Below, one piece after another: positions 29,295 through 38,173 of a DNA stretch of 64,000 nucleotides. The stretch covers positions 46,201 to 110,200 of the forward strand of contig NZ_JAERVK010000017.1 in NCBI RefSeq assembly GCF_016745425.1, written 5' to 3'. The notes beneath the pieces are model-generated. The model was given only the letters and a program-made list of their open reading frames with translations. It made no database searches and had not been told where the DNA came from. Both the position numbers and the translations under genes were made by a program. How positions within the stretch are numbered: the stretch's first letter is position 1; every line of letters starts with the position of its first letter. This DNA comes from Candidatus Methylomicrobium oryzae. Lineage in GTDB: Bacteria; Pseudomonadota; Gammaproteobacteria; Methylococcales; Methylomonadaceae.

Positions 29295-30336
29295 TGCCAG
29301 ATTCTATCGGTAGCAGAATGGTGAAAGTGGTATTGCCGGGTTCGCTCTGGCATTCGATCAGGCCGTTATGCTGGCTGATCAGGGAATGCGCGATCGACAG
29401 CCCGAGGCCGGTGCCTTCCGGGCGGCCGGTTATCATCGGGTAAAAAATCTGGTTCATCATCTCCGCGTCGATGCCGGGGCCGTTGTCGGTAATGTCGATT
29501 TTGACTGTCAATTTGTGGCATTTGCGCCCAATTGTGACATTCCGCTTGATCCGCGTCTTCAGTCGGATCACGCCAGCGTCATCAAGGGCCTGAACCGCGT
29601 TGCGCACGATGTTCAATACGGCCTGAATCAGCTGGTCCTTGTCCGCCCTCAAGTCGGGAATGCTCGGATCGTAGTCGCACAGGATCAAGATATTGCCGTT
29701 GGCCTCGGCTTCGACCAGTTGCCTGACCCGTTCCAGCACCTCATGAATATTCAACGGTTTTTTGTTCGGCAGTTTGTTCGGGCCCAGCATCTTGTCCATC
29801 AACCCTTGCAGCCGGTCCGATTCGGCAATGATGATGCCGGTATATTCTTTCAAATCGGGATCGACCAGTTCCAGGTCCAGAAGCTGCGCTGCCCCGCGGA
29901 GCCCGCCTAGCGGATTTTTGATTTCGTGCGCGAGCCCTCTCACCAGCAGCCTTGCGGTATTTTGCTGCGACAGCAGCTGTTCTTCTTTCGATATGCGCAG
30001 GTGATTGTCGACCTGCAGCAATTCGACCAGGACTTCGGGCTGGCCTTTTTCATTGATAAGAGGCGTGGCGCTGAAAGTGATCGTAATGCTCTGGCCGATC
30101 CGGTTCAAAGTGAGCGCGCGATCGAGCAGGGGCTCGGCCATTGCCAGCGATAGTTTCAAATTGGCGAGCAGTGCCGGTTCTGAGGTCTTGAACAATTCAG
30201 AGGCATTCATGCCGAGCAATTGATTGGCGCTGTCCGCCAGCAACACTTCACCGGAGGTATTGATATAGGCCAGGTTCAAGTCCCGGTCGAACAGTAAAAT
30301 CGCGGAATTTAGGTGATCCAGTATCCTTTTATGCAT
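29287..30336 (-). CDS. ntrB: Nitrogen regulation sensor kinase NtrB
   Basis: The protein has 349 residues. An N-terminal PAS domain (about 5-115) has no transmembrane segment, so it is cytoplasmic. The phospho-acceptor His137 lies in GLAHEIKNPLGG. The HATPase domain has NIVRNAVQAL (N-box), DNGPGIDAEMM (G1) and GTGLGLSIAHSL (G2). It phosphorylates NtrC when GlnK/GlnB signal nitrogen limitation. A degenerate sigma-54 promoter and an NtrC-like palindrome lie upstream. Confidence 0.95.
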
Positions 30337-30380
30337 GGCTGCCTTTAAAATCTAACTCATATTCTATGAGCGTTATTGTT

Positions 30381-30413
30381 AGCAATTTACAGACCAATGC
30401 ACAAAAATGTGCG
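30381..30413 (-). promoter_or_regulatory. Possible sigma-54 promoter and NtrC-like palindrome of ntrBC
   Basis: On the minus strand, TGGTCTGTAAATTGCT (30396-30381) keeps GG-N10-GC and TTGCT but deviates at the C and A of TGGCA. Immediately upstream, a palindrome reads TGCACAAAAATGTGCG on the plus strand (30398-30413). Its half-sites match NtrC boxes, but they are separated by 6 rather than 7 bases. The juxtaposition would place NtrC close to the polymerase, as in autoregulated ntrBC promoters. Confidence 0.35.
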
Positions 30414-30472
30414 AAAAAATGCGGGGTTAGACGAAGTTGAGCATTTGAAGGGAATTATTATAGGGCAGAGCG

Positions 30473-30502
30473 AAAAAAAACGCCCCAAAATGGGGCGTTT
30501 TT
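30473..30502 (-). terminator. Terminator of glnA
   Basis: The stem ACGCCCCA/TGGGGCGT with an AAA loop is flanked by an A-run on the left and a T-run on the right, so it can work in both directions. It sits just past the glnA stop codon. Confidence 0.88.
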
Positions 30503-30530
30503 GTGGAGCAAGGAAGCGATGTAAAAAATT

Positions 30531-31940
30531 TTACAAGCTGTAGTACATGTCGTATTCGACAGGGTGGGTGCTCATGCGCAGACGGGTGACCTCGGCCATC
30601 TTCAGATCGATGTAGCCGTCGATTACGTCGTCGGTGAAGACGCCGCCGCGGGTCAGGAACTCGCGGTCTTTATCGAGTGCTTCCAGCGCCTGGTCGAATG
30701 CATGGCAGACTTGCGGAATGCTTTTCGCTTCTTCTGCAGGCAGGTCGTACAGGTCCTTGTCCATCGCATCGCCCGGATGGATTTTGTTTTGAATACCGTC
30801 GAGGCCGGCCATCAGCATCGCCGAGAACGCCAGGTATGGGTTCGCGGTGGAATCCGGGAAGCGGACTTCGATGCGGCGGGCTTTCGGGTTGTTTACGAAA
30901 GGAATACGGATCGAAGCGGAACGGTTGCGTGCGGAGTAAGCCAGCATGACCGGTGCTTCGAAGCCTGGAACCAGACGCTTGTAGCTGTTTGTGGATGCGT
31001 TGGTGAACGCGTTCAGGGCTCTCGCGTGCTTGATGATGCCCCCGATGTAGTAGAGTGCAAGCTCAGACAGGCCGCCGTACTGGTCGCCGGTGAACAGGTT
31101 TACGCCGCCTTTCGAGAGAGACTGGTGAACGTGCATACCGCTGCCGTTGTCGCCGACCATCGGTTTCGGCATGAAGGTGGCGGTTTTGCCGTACGCGTGC
31201 GCGATATTCGCGACGACGTATTTCAGTTCCAGCACTTCATCGGCTTTTTTAACCAGCGTGTTGAATTTTACGCCGATTTCGCATTGGCCTGCGGTTGCCA
31301 CTTCGTGATGGTGCACTTCGGTTCTCATGCCCATTTCGCCCAGAACTTGGCACATCGCGGAACGCATGTCCTGCAGGGAGTCGACCGGTGGCACCGGGAA
31401 GTAGCCGCCTTTTACGCTTGGGCGGTGGCCGATGTTGCCGTCAGGATAGACTTTTTCGGAGTTCCAGCCCGCTTCTTCGGAATCGATCTTGAAAAAAGCC
31501 CCGCTCATGTCCGCGCCCCAGCGCACGTCGTCGAAAATGAAGAATTCGTTTTCCGGGCCAAACAAAGCGGTATCCGCAATGCCGGTGGACTGCAGATAAG
31601 CTTCCGCGCGTTTCGCGATCGAACGCGGGTCGCGCTCGTAGCCTTGCATGTTTTTCGGTTCGATGATGTCGCAACGCAGAATCAGCGTCGCATCGTCATA
31701 AAATGGATCCATGACCGCAGTGGCCGGATCGGGCATTAAAATCATGTCCGATTCGTTGATATGCTTCCAGCCGGCGATCGAAGAACCGTCGAACATATTA
31801 CCTTCTTCGAAAGTATCTTCGCTGATGGTGTGCGCTGGGAAAGTGACGTGTTGTTCCTTGCCGCGGGTATCGCAAAAACGGAAATCGACGAATTTTACGT
31901 CGTTATCCTTAATCATTTTTAATACATTTTCTACAGACAT
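30531..31940 (-). CDS. glnA: Glutamine synthetase type I
   Basis: The protein has 469 residues, exactly the class I GSI length. Signatures are FDGSSIAGW (N-terminal), the glutamate/metal site [28 protein letters not shown] (ATP/metal binding) and NRSASIRIP. The adenylylation tyrosine lies in the conserved DLYDLPAEE near residue 397. It forms dodecamers and makes glutamine from glutamate and ammonium. AGGAG precedes the ATG. I see no sigma-54 element (GG-N10-GC) on this strand upstream, so a sigma-70 promoter is more likely. Confidence 0.97.
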   Translation of the reverse strand: MSVENVLKMIKDNDVKFVDFRFCDTRGKEQHVTFPAHTISEDTFEEGNMFDGSSIAGWKHINESDMILMPDPATAVMDPFYDDATLILRCDIIEPKNMQGYERDPRSIAKRAEAYLQSTGIADTALFGPENEFFIFDDVRWGADMSGAFFKIDSEEAGWNSEKVYPDGNIGHRPSVKGGYFPVPPVDSLQDMRSAMCQVLGEMGMRTEVHHHEVATAGQCEIGVKFNTLVKKADEVLELKYVVANIAHAYGKTATFMPKPMVGDNGSGMHVHQSLSKGGVNLFTGDQYGGLSELALYYIGGIIKHARALNAFTNASTNSYKRLVPGFEAPVMLAYSARNRSASIRIPFVNNPKARRIEVRFPDSTANPYLAFSAMLMAGLDGIQNKIHPGDAMDKDLYDLPAEEAKSIPQVCHAFDQALEALDKDREFLTRGGVFTDDVIDGYIDLKMAEVTRLRMSTHPVEYDMYYSL

Positions 31941-32097
31941 CTAATTAGTCTCCTGAGATCGGTTTGTGTCAAATGGTTTAGCCAAACTGGACTACGATAA
32001 CATTTTTTTTGTCGAATGATCTACAAAAAAAAATTGAACTTATTTTGCTTAAAACTAAAACGGCTGATGAGCGAGGGAATGGATTTCCTTAAAAAAA

Positions 32098-32142
32098 GCC
32101 TAGTTATGGTGCGAGTAAAAGAAAAATGCACAAATGTGGTGC
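32098..32142. promoter_or_regulatory. Two tandem NtrC-binding boxes between glnA and porin
   Basis: The first box is GCCT-N7-GTGC (32098-32112), a degenerate match. The second is GCAC-N7-GTGC (32128-32142), a perfect match to the NtrC half-sites. The boxes are exactly 30 bp apart, near three helical turns, as expected for cooperative NtrC dimers. They lie about 100-145 bp upstream of the sigma-54 promoter of the porin gene, an ideal enhancer distance, and about 160-200 bp upstream of glnA. Confidence 0.7.
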
Positions 32143-32240
32143 GTAATATTTTGCCTTCTTTAGACTGCGGGACTGGTTCATGCATACCAATATCATGAAT
32201 TTATGTTGTATTTTGGCAAAAAATATTGCTGCAAAGCAAC

Positions 32241-32256
32241 TGGCATTAATATTGCT
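32241..32256 (+). promoter_or_regulatory. Sigma-54 (RpoN) promoter of the porin gene
   Basis: TGGCATTAATATTGCT keeps the invariant GG (32242-32243) and GC (32254-32255) with ten bases between them, and matches the TGGCAY-N5-TTGCW consensus throughout. It lies about 115 bp upstream of the porin start codon. Confidence 0.85.
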
Positions 32257-32370
32257 TATACATTTTCAGGTGCATCACGCGCTAATGATTGGTCCCAATG
32301 CTGGGCAATCGGATTGTTTAGCCGTAATGTTCATTGACAGACCAAGATAATCTAATGCAGGGCTATCACC

Positions 32371-33726
32371 ATGAAAAAATATCAAAGCAATGATCGCGCC
32401 AGTTTTAAACCTTTGGCGTTAGGAATGGCACTTTACTCGGCCGTGGGCGCGATCAACGCCGCTACATTGACCGAGGCGGAACGGCTCCTGGAAGCAGCAG
32501 GCGATCCGAATGGCAGTTCCTTCATGAAAAAGTACGGGCTTACGGTAGGCGGTTGGGCGAATGCCGGCATTACTTATAATTCGATCAGTCCGGAAAACAA
32601 TTTTAACGGGCCGGTGACGTTCGGTGACCGCTCGGGGGAATTTCAATTGAATCAGTTGAATTTATTCCTCCAACGCGCAGTTGCGACAGAAGGCGACAGC
32701 TTTGATTTGGGTTTTCGTTTCGACGTGATGTTCGGCACCGACGCGATCTTTACCCAGGCCTACGGTGTGCCGGCATTCGACGTAAATTCCGGGCTGCCTT
32801 TGAACAGAAACCACTGGGATTTGAATTTAATCAACAGCAATGACAACCGCTTCTACGATCTGGCATTTCCGCAAGCTTACCTGGAAGCGTATCTGCCGAT
32901 CGGCAACGGCTTGAATATTAAGGCAGGCCACTTCTACACTCCGATCGGCTATGAAACGGTGCCGGCGCCGGATAACTTTTTCTACACGCACGCTTACACG
33001 ATGCAGTACGGCGAGCCGTTTACCCATACCGGTATTCTCGGCAGCTATACGATCGACGATCATTGGTCCGTGGTCGGCGGCGCGGTGACCGGCAGCGCGA
33101 CCGGCGGCTGGGACGGCGGCTGGGACAAGCATTTGGGTAACTGGGCGGGCATTGCCGGCGCAACCTGGACCAACGCGGATTCGGGAACCTCTTTGAATGT
33201 GACCGGTACCTATGGCGGAACGTCGGAACAAAGCAGCAAGGGCTGGGGCATGTACAGCGTGGTGTTGAAGCAGGATATCGGCGACAAGACCCACTGGGTG
33301 CTGCAGCACGATCACGGATACGCCAACGGCGTCTTAACCGCGAAGGGTGTGGAAGATGCGGAATGGTACGGCATCAACACGCATTTGTACTATGACATCA
33401 GCGATACCTTGACTGCGGGCATTCGCGGCGAATGGTTTCGCGATCAGAACGGATTTAGAGTCTTTTCTCCTGGACGGGTAGGGGCGGCAACCGACGGCAG
33501 CGGCAACAGTTTCGCAGCAGCAGGCAATTTCCTGTCGACCAGCGCGCCTTCCAGTTATTATGCCGTGACGGCAGGCATCAACTGGAAACCGCTCAAATGG
33601 CTGAATTTGCGTCCGAACGTGCGTTACGACTGGGCCGATGGTGCCCGGCCTTTCGGCGATACCGGCGCAACGACCGGCAAACTGGATCAGTTCCTATTTT
33701 CAACGGATTTTACGATCAGCTTCTAG
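32371..33726 (+). CDS. Outer-membrane beta-barrel porin (BBP2/OmpL-like family)
   Basis: The protein has 451 residues with a signal peptide of about 29 residues. The mature protein has alternating aromatic/hydrophobic beta-strand patterning, starting KYGLTVGGWANAGITYN and ending with a C-terminal Phe (DFTISF), the outer-membrane insertion signal. Internal segments (FQLNQLNLFLQRAV, FDLGFRFDVMFGTDA, KAGHFYTPIGYETVPAPDN) are those of the OmpL-like beta-barrel porin-2 family. A sigma-54 promoter with NtrC boxes upstream, and its position between glnA and glnK, suggest induction by nitrogen limitation for uptake of a nitrogen source. The substrate is unknown. Confidence 0.88.
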   Translation: MKKYQSNDRASFKPLALGMALYSAVGAINAATLTEAERLLEAAGDPNGSSFMKKYGLTVGGWANAGITYNSISPENNFNGPVTFGDRSGEFQLNQLNLFLQRAVATEGDSFDLGFRFDVMFGTDAIFTQAYGVPAFDVNSGLPLNRNHWDLNLINSNDNRFYDLAFPQAYLEAYLPIGNGLNIKAGHFYTPIGYETVPAPDNFFYTHAYTMQYGEPFTHTGILGSYTIDDHWSVVGGAVTGSATGGWDGGWDKHLGNWAGIAGATWTNADSGTSLNVTGTYGGTSEQSSKGWGMYSVVLKQDIGDKTHWVLQHDHGYANGVLTAKGVEDAEWYGINTHLYYDISDTLTAGIRGEWFRDQNGFRVFSPGRVGAATDGSGNSFAAAGNFLSTSAPSSYYAVTAGINWKPLKWLNLRPNVRYDWADGARPFGDTGATTGKLDQFLFSTDFTISF

Positions 33727-33754
33727 CCATACGCAATTTAAAAGCTAAACCAAG

Positions 33755-33780
33755 ATGCGCCTAAGGGCGCATTTTGTTTT
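33755..33780 (+). terminator. Terminator of the porin gene
   Basis: The stem ATGCGCC/GGCGCAT with loop TAAG is followed by TTTGTTTT. Confidence 0.8.
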
Positions 33781-33959
33781 GGGGATAAGTAACTGAACAC
33801 GCTTTTTTCTAAATTTCCTGTGCGTTGGAAACTGTATATATCCCGGATTAAAAATGCACCAGGATGAATGGCACAGATTCTCCCTGTGCTAAAAATAAAG
33901 ATTTAGGTACATTTTGCGGACTTAATAGGTACATGATTTATCCATTAAGTTCTTTATAA

Positions 33960-34004
33960 GCACCAATATGGGGCGTTTAAGGATGAAACGGACGGAAACG
34001 GTGC
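33960..34004. promoter_or_regulatory. Two tandem NtrC-binding boxes upstream of glnK1
   Basis: The boxes are GCAC-N7-GGGC (33960-33974) and GGAC-N7-GTGC (33990-34004), each with one mismatch to GCAC-N7-GTGC and again exactly 30 bp apart. They are about 250 bp upstream of the sigma-54 promoter of glnK1. The rest of the 530-bp intergenic region (33781-34311) shows no gene. Confidence 0.6.
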
Positions 34005-34250
34005 GCTAATTTTTGGTAGCCGGTCTTGGTATCGGAAATGAAGACCGCCTTTTCCCTTGGCTATTCGTAATAGGGCGAGCCAAGTTAGGGATCATAAGCC
34101 TTCTGTTGATGGTCATGCAGGAGGCGATATCCATTGTAGAAGATGGGCAAAGAGGGGCTGACTTTTCGGTCCCTACTTAATGAGAACTGTGCCTGATCAG
34201 CCCGCTGTCCGGAGGAACTGCCGACGTATCGGCTTACGATCATCAGATAT

Positions 34251-34266
34251 TGGCATAATCATTGCT
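34251..34266 (+). promoter_or_regulatory. Sigma-54 promoter of glnK1-amtB1
   Basis: TGGCATAATCATTGCT matches the -24/-12 consensus at every fixed position. It ends 45 bp upstream of the glnK1 ATG. Confidence 0.88.
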
Positions 34267-34275
34267 TTGGATTGA

Positions 34276-34650
<375 letters not shown>

Positions 34651-34687
34651 AGATTAAAAGCCGATAATTATATAAGGTGGATTTTCT

Positions 34688-36157
34688 ATGAAAAAACTGA
34701 CACTGATTTTACCCCTGTTACTGCTGCTGGGTTTTGCGGGGATCTCTTTTGCCGAGCCTGCGGCCGACGTCGTGCAAACGACTACTTTGGCCGACCCGGC
34801 CCAACCGGTCACCGAAGCGCTGCCTGCGGCCGTGCCTGCCGCAGCGCCCGCAGCCGATAAAGGCGATACCGCCTGGATGATCGTCGCGACCGTGCTGGTC
34901 ATCCTGATGGTGATTCCGGGGCTGGCGCTTTTTTACGGCGGCATGGTGCGTGCGAAGAACATGCTGTCGATCTTGATGCAGGTATTCGTGATTTTTTCGC
35001 TGATGGCGGTGCTCTGGGCGATCTACGGCTACAGCGTCGCGTTTACCGAAGGAAACGCCTTTTTCGGCGGTTTCAGCAAAATGTTCCTGATCGGCATCAC
35101 GCCCGATTCGCTGGCTGCAACATTCAGCAAAGGCGTATATGTGCCGGAGTTCATTTATGTCGCGTTTCAGCTGACCTTCTCGGCGATTACGCCCGCACTG
35201 ATTATCGGCGCGCTTGCCGAGCGGGTTAAGTTCTCCGCGGTGCTGCTGTTTGTATTTCTCTGGTTTAGCTTTGCTTATTTGCCGATGGCGCACATGGTCT
35301 GGTTCTGGGCCGGTCCCGATGCCTATACCGATGCCAAGGCAGCGGAAGCGGCCGGCGCGACTGCCGGGTTCCTGTTTCAAAAAGGCGCGCTGGATTTCGC
35401 CGGCGGTACCGTCGTCCATATCAATTCGGGCATTGCCGGTCTGGTCGGCTGCATTCTGGTGGGTAAACGTATTGGCCTCAGGAAAGAATTTGTGGGCCCG
35501 CACAGCGTGACGATGACGATGATCGGCGCTTCATTGCTGTGGGTGGGCTGGTTCGGTTTCAACGTCGGTTCGAATCTGGAAGCGAACGGTCTGGCTGCGC
35601 TGGTCTTCGTGAACACGCTGCTGGCCAGTGCGGCCGCCACGCTGTCATGGATCGCTGCGGAATGGCTGCTGCGCGGTAAAGCCAGCATGTTGGGTGCGGC
35701 TTCCGGTTCGATCGCCGGGCTGGTGGCGATTACTCCGGCTTGCGGATGGGCGGGGCCTGTGGGTTCGATTTTTCTCGGCCTGGTTGTTGGCGCGGCCTGC
35801 TTCTGGGCGGTGACCGGATTGAAAGCGAAGTTCGGCTATGACGATGCGCTGGATGCATTCGGCGTGCATGGGGTAGGAGGCATTATCGGGGCTTTGGGCA
35901 CCGCGATTGTCGCTAATCCTGCCATGGGCGGAACTGGTGTTTGGGACTACGTCGCGAACGGTGTCGCCGAATATAGCCTGAGCGGACAGCTGATCAGTCA
36001 GCTTTGGGGCGTAGGCGTATGCATTATCTGGTCTGGCCTCGTTTCGTTCATTGCCTTCAAATTCGTGGACATGATTATCGGGCTTCGCGTTACCGAAGAA
36101 GTCGAGCGCGTCGGGCTCGATGTGTCGGAGCATGGCGAGACGGCATACCATATATAA
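34688..36157 (+). CDS. amtB: Ammonium transporter AmtB, first copy
   Basis: The protein has 489 residues. A signal peptide is followed by an Ala/Pro/Thr-rich N-terminal segment (about 25-58), then eleven transmembrane helices starting DTAWMIVATVLVIL. Amt signatures are GLALFYGGMVRAKN, the periplasmic FAGGTVVHINSGIAGLVG, GWFGFNVGS and DDALDAFGVHGVGGIIG, where the His of HINSG and of FGVHGVGG form the pore twin-His pair. It conducts ammonium across the inner membrane and is gated by GlnK. It is longer than the second copy by about 60 residues, mostly at the N-terminus. Confidence 0.96.
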   Translation: MKKLTLILPLLLLLGFAGISFAEPAADVVQTTTLADPAQPVTEALPAAVPAAAPAADKGDTAWMIVATVLVILMVIPGLALFYGGMVRAKNMLSILMQVFVIFSLMAVLWAIYGYSVAFTEGNAFFGGFSKMFLIGITPDSLAATFSKGVYVPEFIYVAFQLTFSAITPALIIGALAERVKFSAVLLFVFLWFSFAYLPMAHMVWFWAGPDAYTDAKAAEAAGATAGFLFQKGALDFAGGTVVHINSGIAGLVGCILVGKRIGLRKEFVGPHSVTMTMIGASLLWVGWFGFNVGSNLEANGLAALVFVNTLLASAAATLSWIAAEWLLRGKASMLGAASGSIAGLVAITPACGWAGPVGSIFLGLVVGAACFWAVTGLKAKFGYDDALDAFGVHGVGGIIGALGTAIVANPAMGGTGVWDYVANGVAEYSLSGQLISQLWGVGVCIIWSGLVSFIAFKFVDMIIGLRVTEEVERVGLDVSEHGETAYHI

Positions 36158-36183
36158 GGTAATAGAGTTTTAAGCGTCATTTT

Positions 36184-36229
36184 CGCAAGCCGCCAGCCGA
36201 TTCGATCGGCTGGCGGCTTGCGGTTTTTT
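36184..36229 (+). terminator. Terminator separating the two glnK-amtB units
   Basis: A perfect 17-bp stem CGCAAGCCGCCAGCCGA with loop TTCGA is followed by a G and six T residues. Confidence 0.95.
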
Positions 36230-36431
36230 CATCAGGGGAACAATAACAATAACTTTATCGGAGGTCGGCCCGCGAAATGATAAAAATGGCTTCTGGTCTG
36301 GGGAAGCTGAACAATGCCCCTTTTTGTGTTACGGCCCTCTTCAGGGCTGTTTGTATTAGGGAGGAATTGTAAATCAAAAAGGATTGTGTATGATTGCAAA
36401 ATTTCCGAAGTCAATTTTTCGTTACTTGTGA

Positions 36432-36782
<351 letters not shown>

Positions 36783-36785
36783 ATA

Positions 36786-38078
36786 GTGAAGAGAATGCAA
36801 CCCAAACGACTCTTTTTTAGCTTACTCTTGTTACCGTTCGCGGCGGAGGCGGACCCGATCAACCAGGCCAATACGGCATGGATTCTAACCTCGACCGGCC
36901 TGGTTTTGTTTATGACGCTGCCGGGCTTGTCGCTGTTTTATGCGGGCCTGGTGCGCAGCAAAAACGTGCTGTCGGTGCTGATGCAGTGCTTTGCGATTAC
37001 CTGCCTGGTTTCGATCTTGTGGCTGGCCGGCGTGTACAGTTTGATTTTCGCCAACGGCGGCGATTATCAGAAGCTGATCGGCGGTTTCTCGAAAGCGTTT
37101 TTGCCCGGAATCAGCACCGCTTCGCAAGTCGGCGATTTGCCCGAAACCGTTTACTTCATGTTTCAGATGACCTTTGCGATCATTACCCCGGCACTGATCG
37201 TGGGCAGTTTCGCCGAAAGGATGAAATTCTCGGCGATGCTCTGGTTCAGTGGCCTGTGGCTGTGCCTGGTCTATGTCCCGATTTGCCACTGGATCTGGGG
37301 CGGCGGCTGGCTGGCGGAGCTGGGCGTTCTCGATTTTGCCGGAGGTATCGTGATTCATGTAAACGCCGGCGTCGCTTCGTTGGTCGCGGCGCTGGTCATC
37401 GGTCGCCGGCGCGGTTTTCCGACCACGGCGATGCCGCCGCACAACATGACCATGGCGGTGACCGGCGCGGGTATGCTTTGGGTCGGCTGGTTCGGTTTTA
37501 ATGCAGGCAGCGCGCTGACCGCGGACGGCCGTGCCGGCATGGCGCTGCTGGTAACCCATGTCGGTGCGGCTGCCGGGGCGTTGACCTGGATGGTGATCGA
37601 ATGGCGGCGTTTCGGCAAGCCGAGCGTATTGGGCATCGTGACCGGGATGGTCGCAGGTCTCGGTACGATCACGCCGGCTTCGGGCTACGTCGGCCCTTTC
37701 GGTGCGCTGGTGATCGGCGTCGTGGCTGGCGCGGTCTGTTTCTTTGCGACGCAGTATGTCAAACGCACGTTGAAGATCGACGATTCATTGGACGTATTTC
37801 CGGTACATGGCGTCGGCGGGATCACGGGGTCCTTGCTGACCGGCGTTTTTGCTTCCGGCAGTTTTGGCGGCTTGGGACTGGCCGAAGGCGTCACGATCGG
37901 CAGCCAGGTCGGCGTGCAGGCGCTGGCGATTTTAGTAACGATGGCCTGGAGCGCGTTTTTCAGTTTTCTGTTGTTGAAATTGATCGACAAATTCGTCGGC
38001 TTGCGCGTAACCGCCGATGAAGAAGTGCAGGGCCTCGATCAAGTGTTGCACGAAGAAACCGGCTACGTGAATTTATAG
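36786..38078 (+). CDS. amtB: Ammonium transporter AmtB, second copy
   Basis: The protein has 430 residues. The start is GTG at 36786; an ATG three codons later is an alternative. A short signal peptide (to about residue 22) is followed by eleven predicted helices. Amt motifs are GLSLFYAGLVRSKN, FAGGIVIHVNAGVASLV, GWFGFNAGSAL and DDSLDVFPVHGVGGITG, with the twin His in HVNAG and VFPVHGVGG. The periplasmic loops are shorter than in AmtB1. It pairs with glnK2, three bases upstream. Confidence 0.95.
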   Translation: MKRMQPKRLFFSLLLLPFAAEADPINQANTAWILTSTGLVLFMTLPGLSLFYAGLVRSKNVLSVLMQCFAITCLVSILWLAGVYSLIFANGGDYQKLIGGFSKAFLPGISTASQVGDLPETVYFMFQMTFAIITPALIVGSFAERMKFSAMLWFSGLWLCLVYVPICHWIWGGGWLAELGVLDFAGGIVIHVNAGVASLVAALVIGRRRGFPTTAMPPHNMTMAVTGAGMLWVGWFGFNAGSALTADGRAGMALLVTHVGAAAGALTWMVIEWRRFGKPSVLGIVTGMVAGLGTITPASGYVGPFGALVIGVVAGAVCFFATQYVKRTLKIDDSLDVFPVHGVGGITGSLLTGVFASGSFGGLGLAEGVTIGSQVGVQALAILVTMAWSAFFSFLLLKLIDKFVGLRVTADEEVQGLDQVLHEETGYVNL

Positions 38079-38097
38079 TCCGGAGACGTTTCGATAA

Positions 38098-38129
38098 AGT
38101 AAAAAGGCGGCTTACGAGTCGCCTTTTTT
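38098..38129 (+). terminator. Terminator after amtB2
   Basis: AAAAAGGCGGCT-TACG-AGTCGCCTTTTTT forms a hairpin with A- and T-runs on either side. Confidence 0.85.
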
Positions 38130-38173
38130 ATTGGCAAGGGCTATGCTAATCTACGAAAAATTGAAGGACTCGT

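Noticed and set aside
31941..32130. Sigma-54 promoter for glnA on the minus strand
   Set aside because: No GG-N10-GC pair is present. The nearest sequence (TTGGCTAAACCATTTG) misses the -12 GC. The NtrC boxes fit the divergent porin promoter better.
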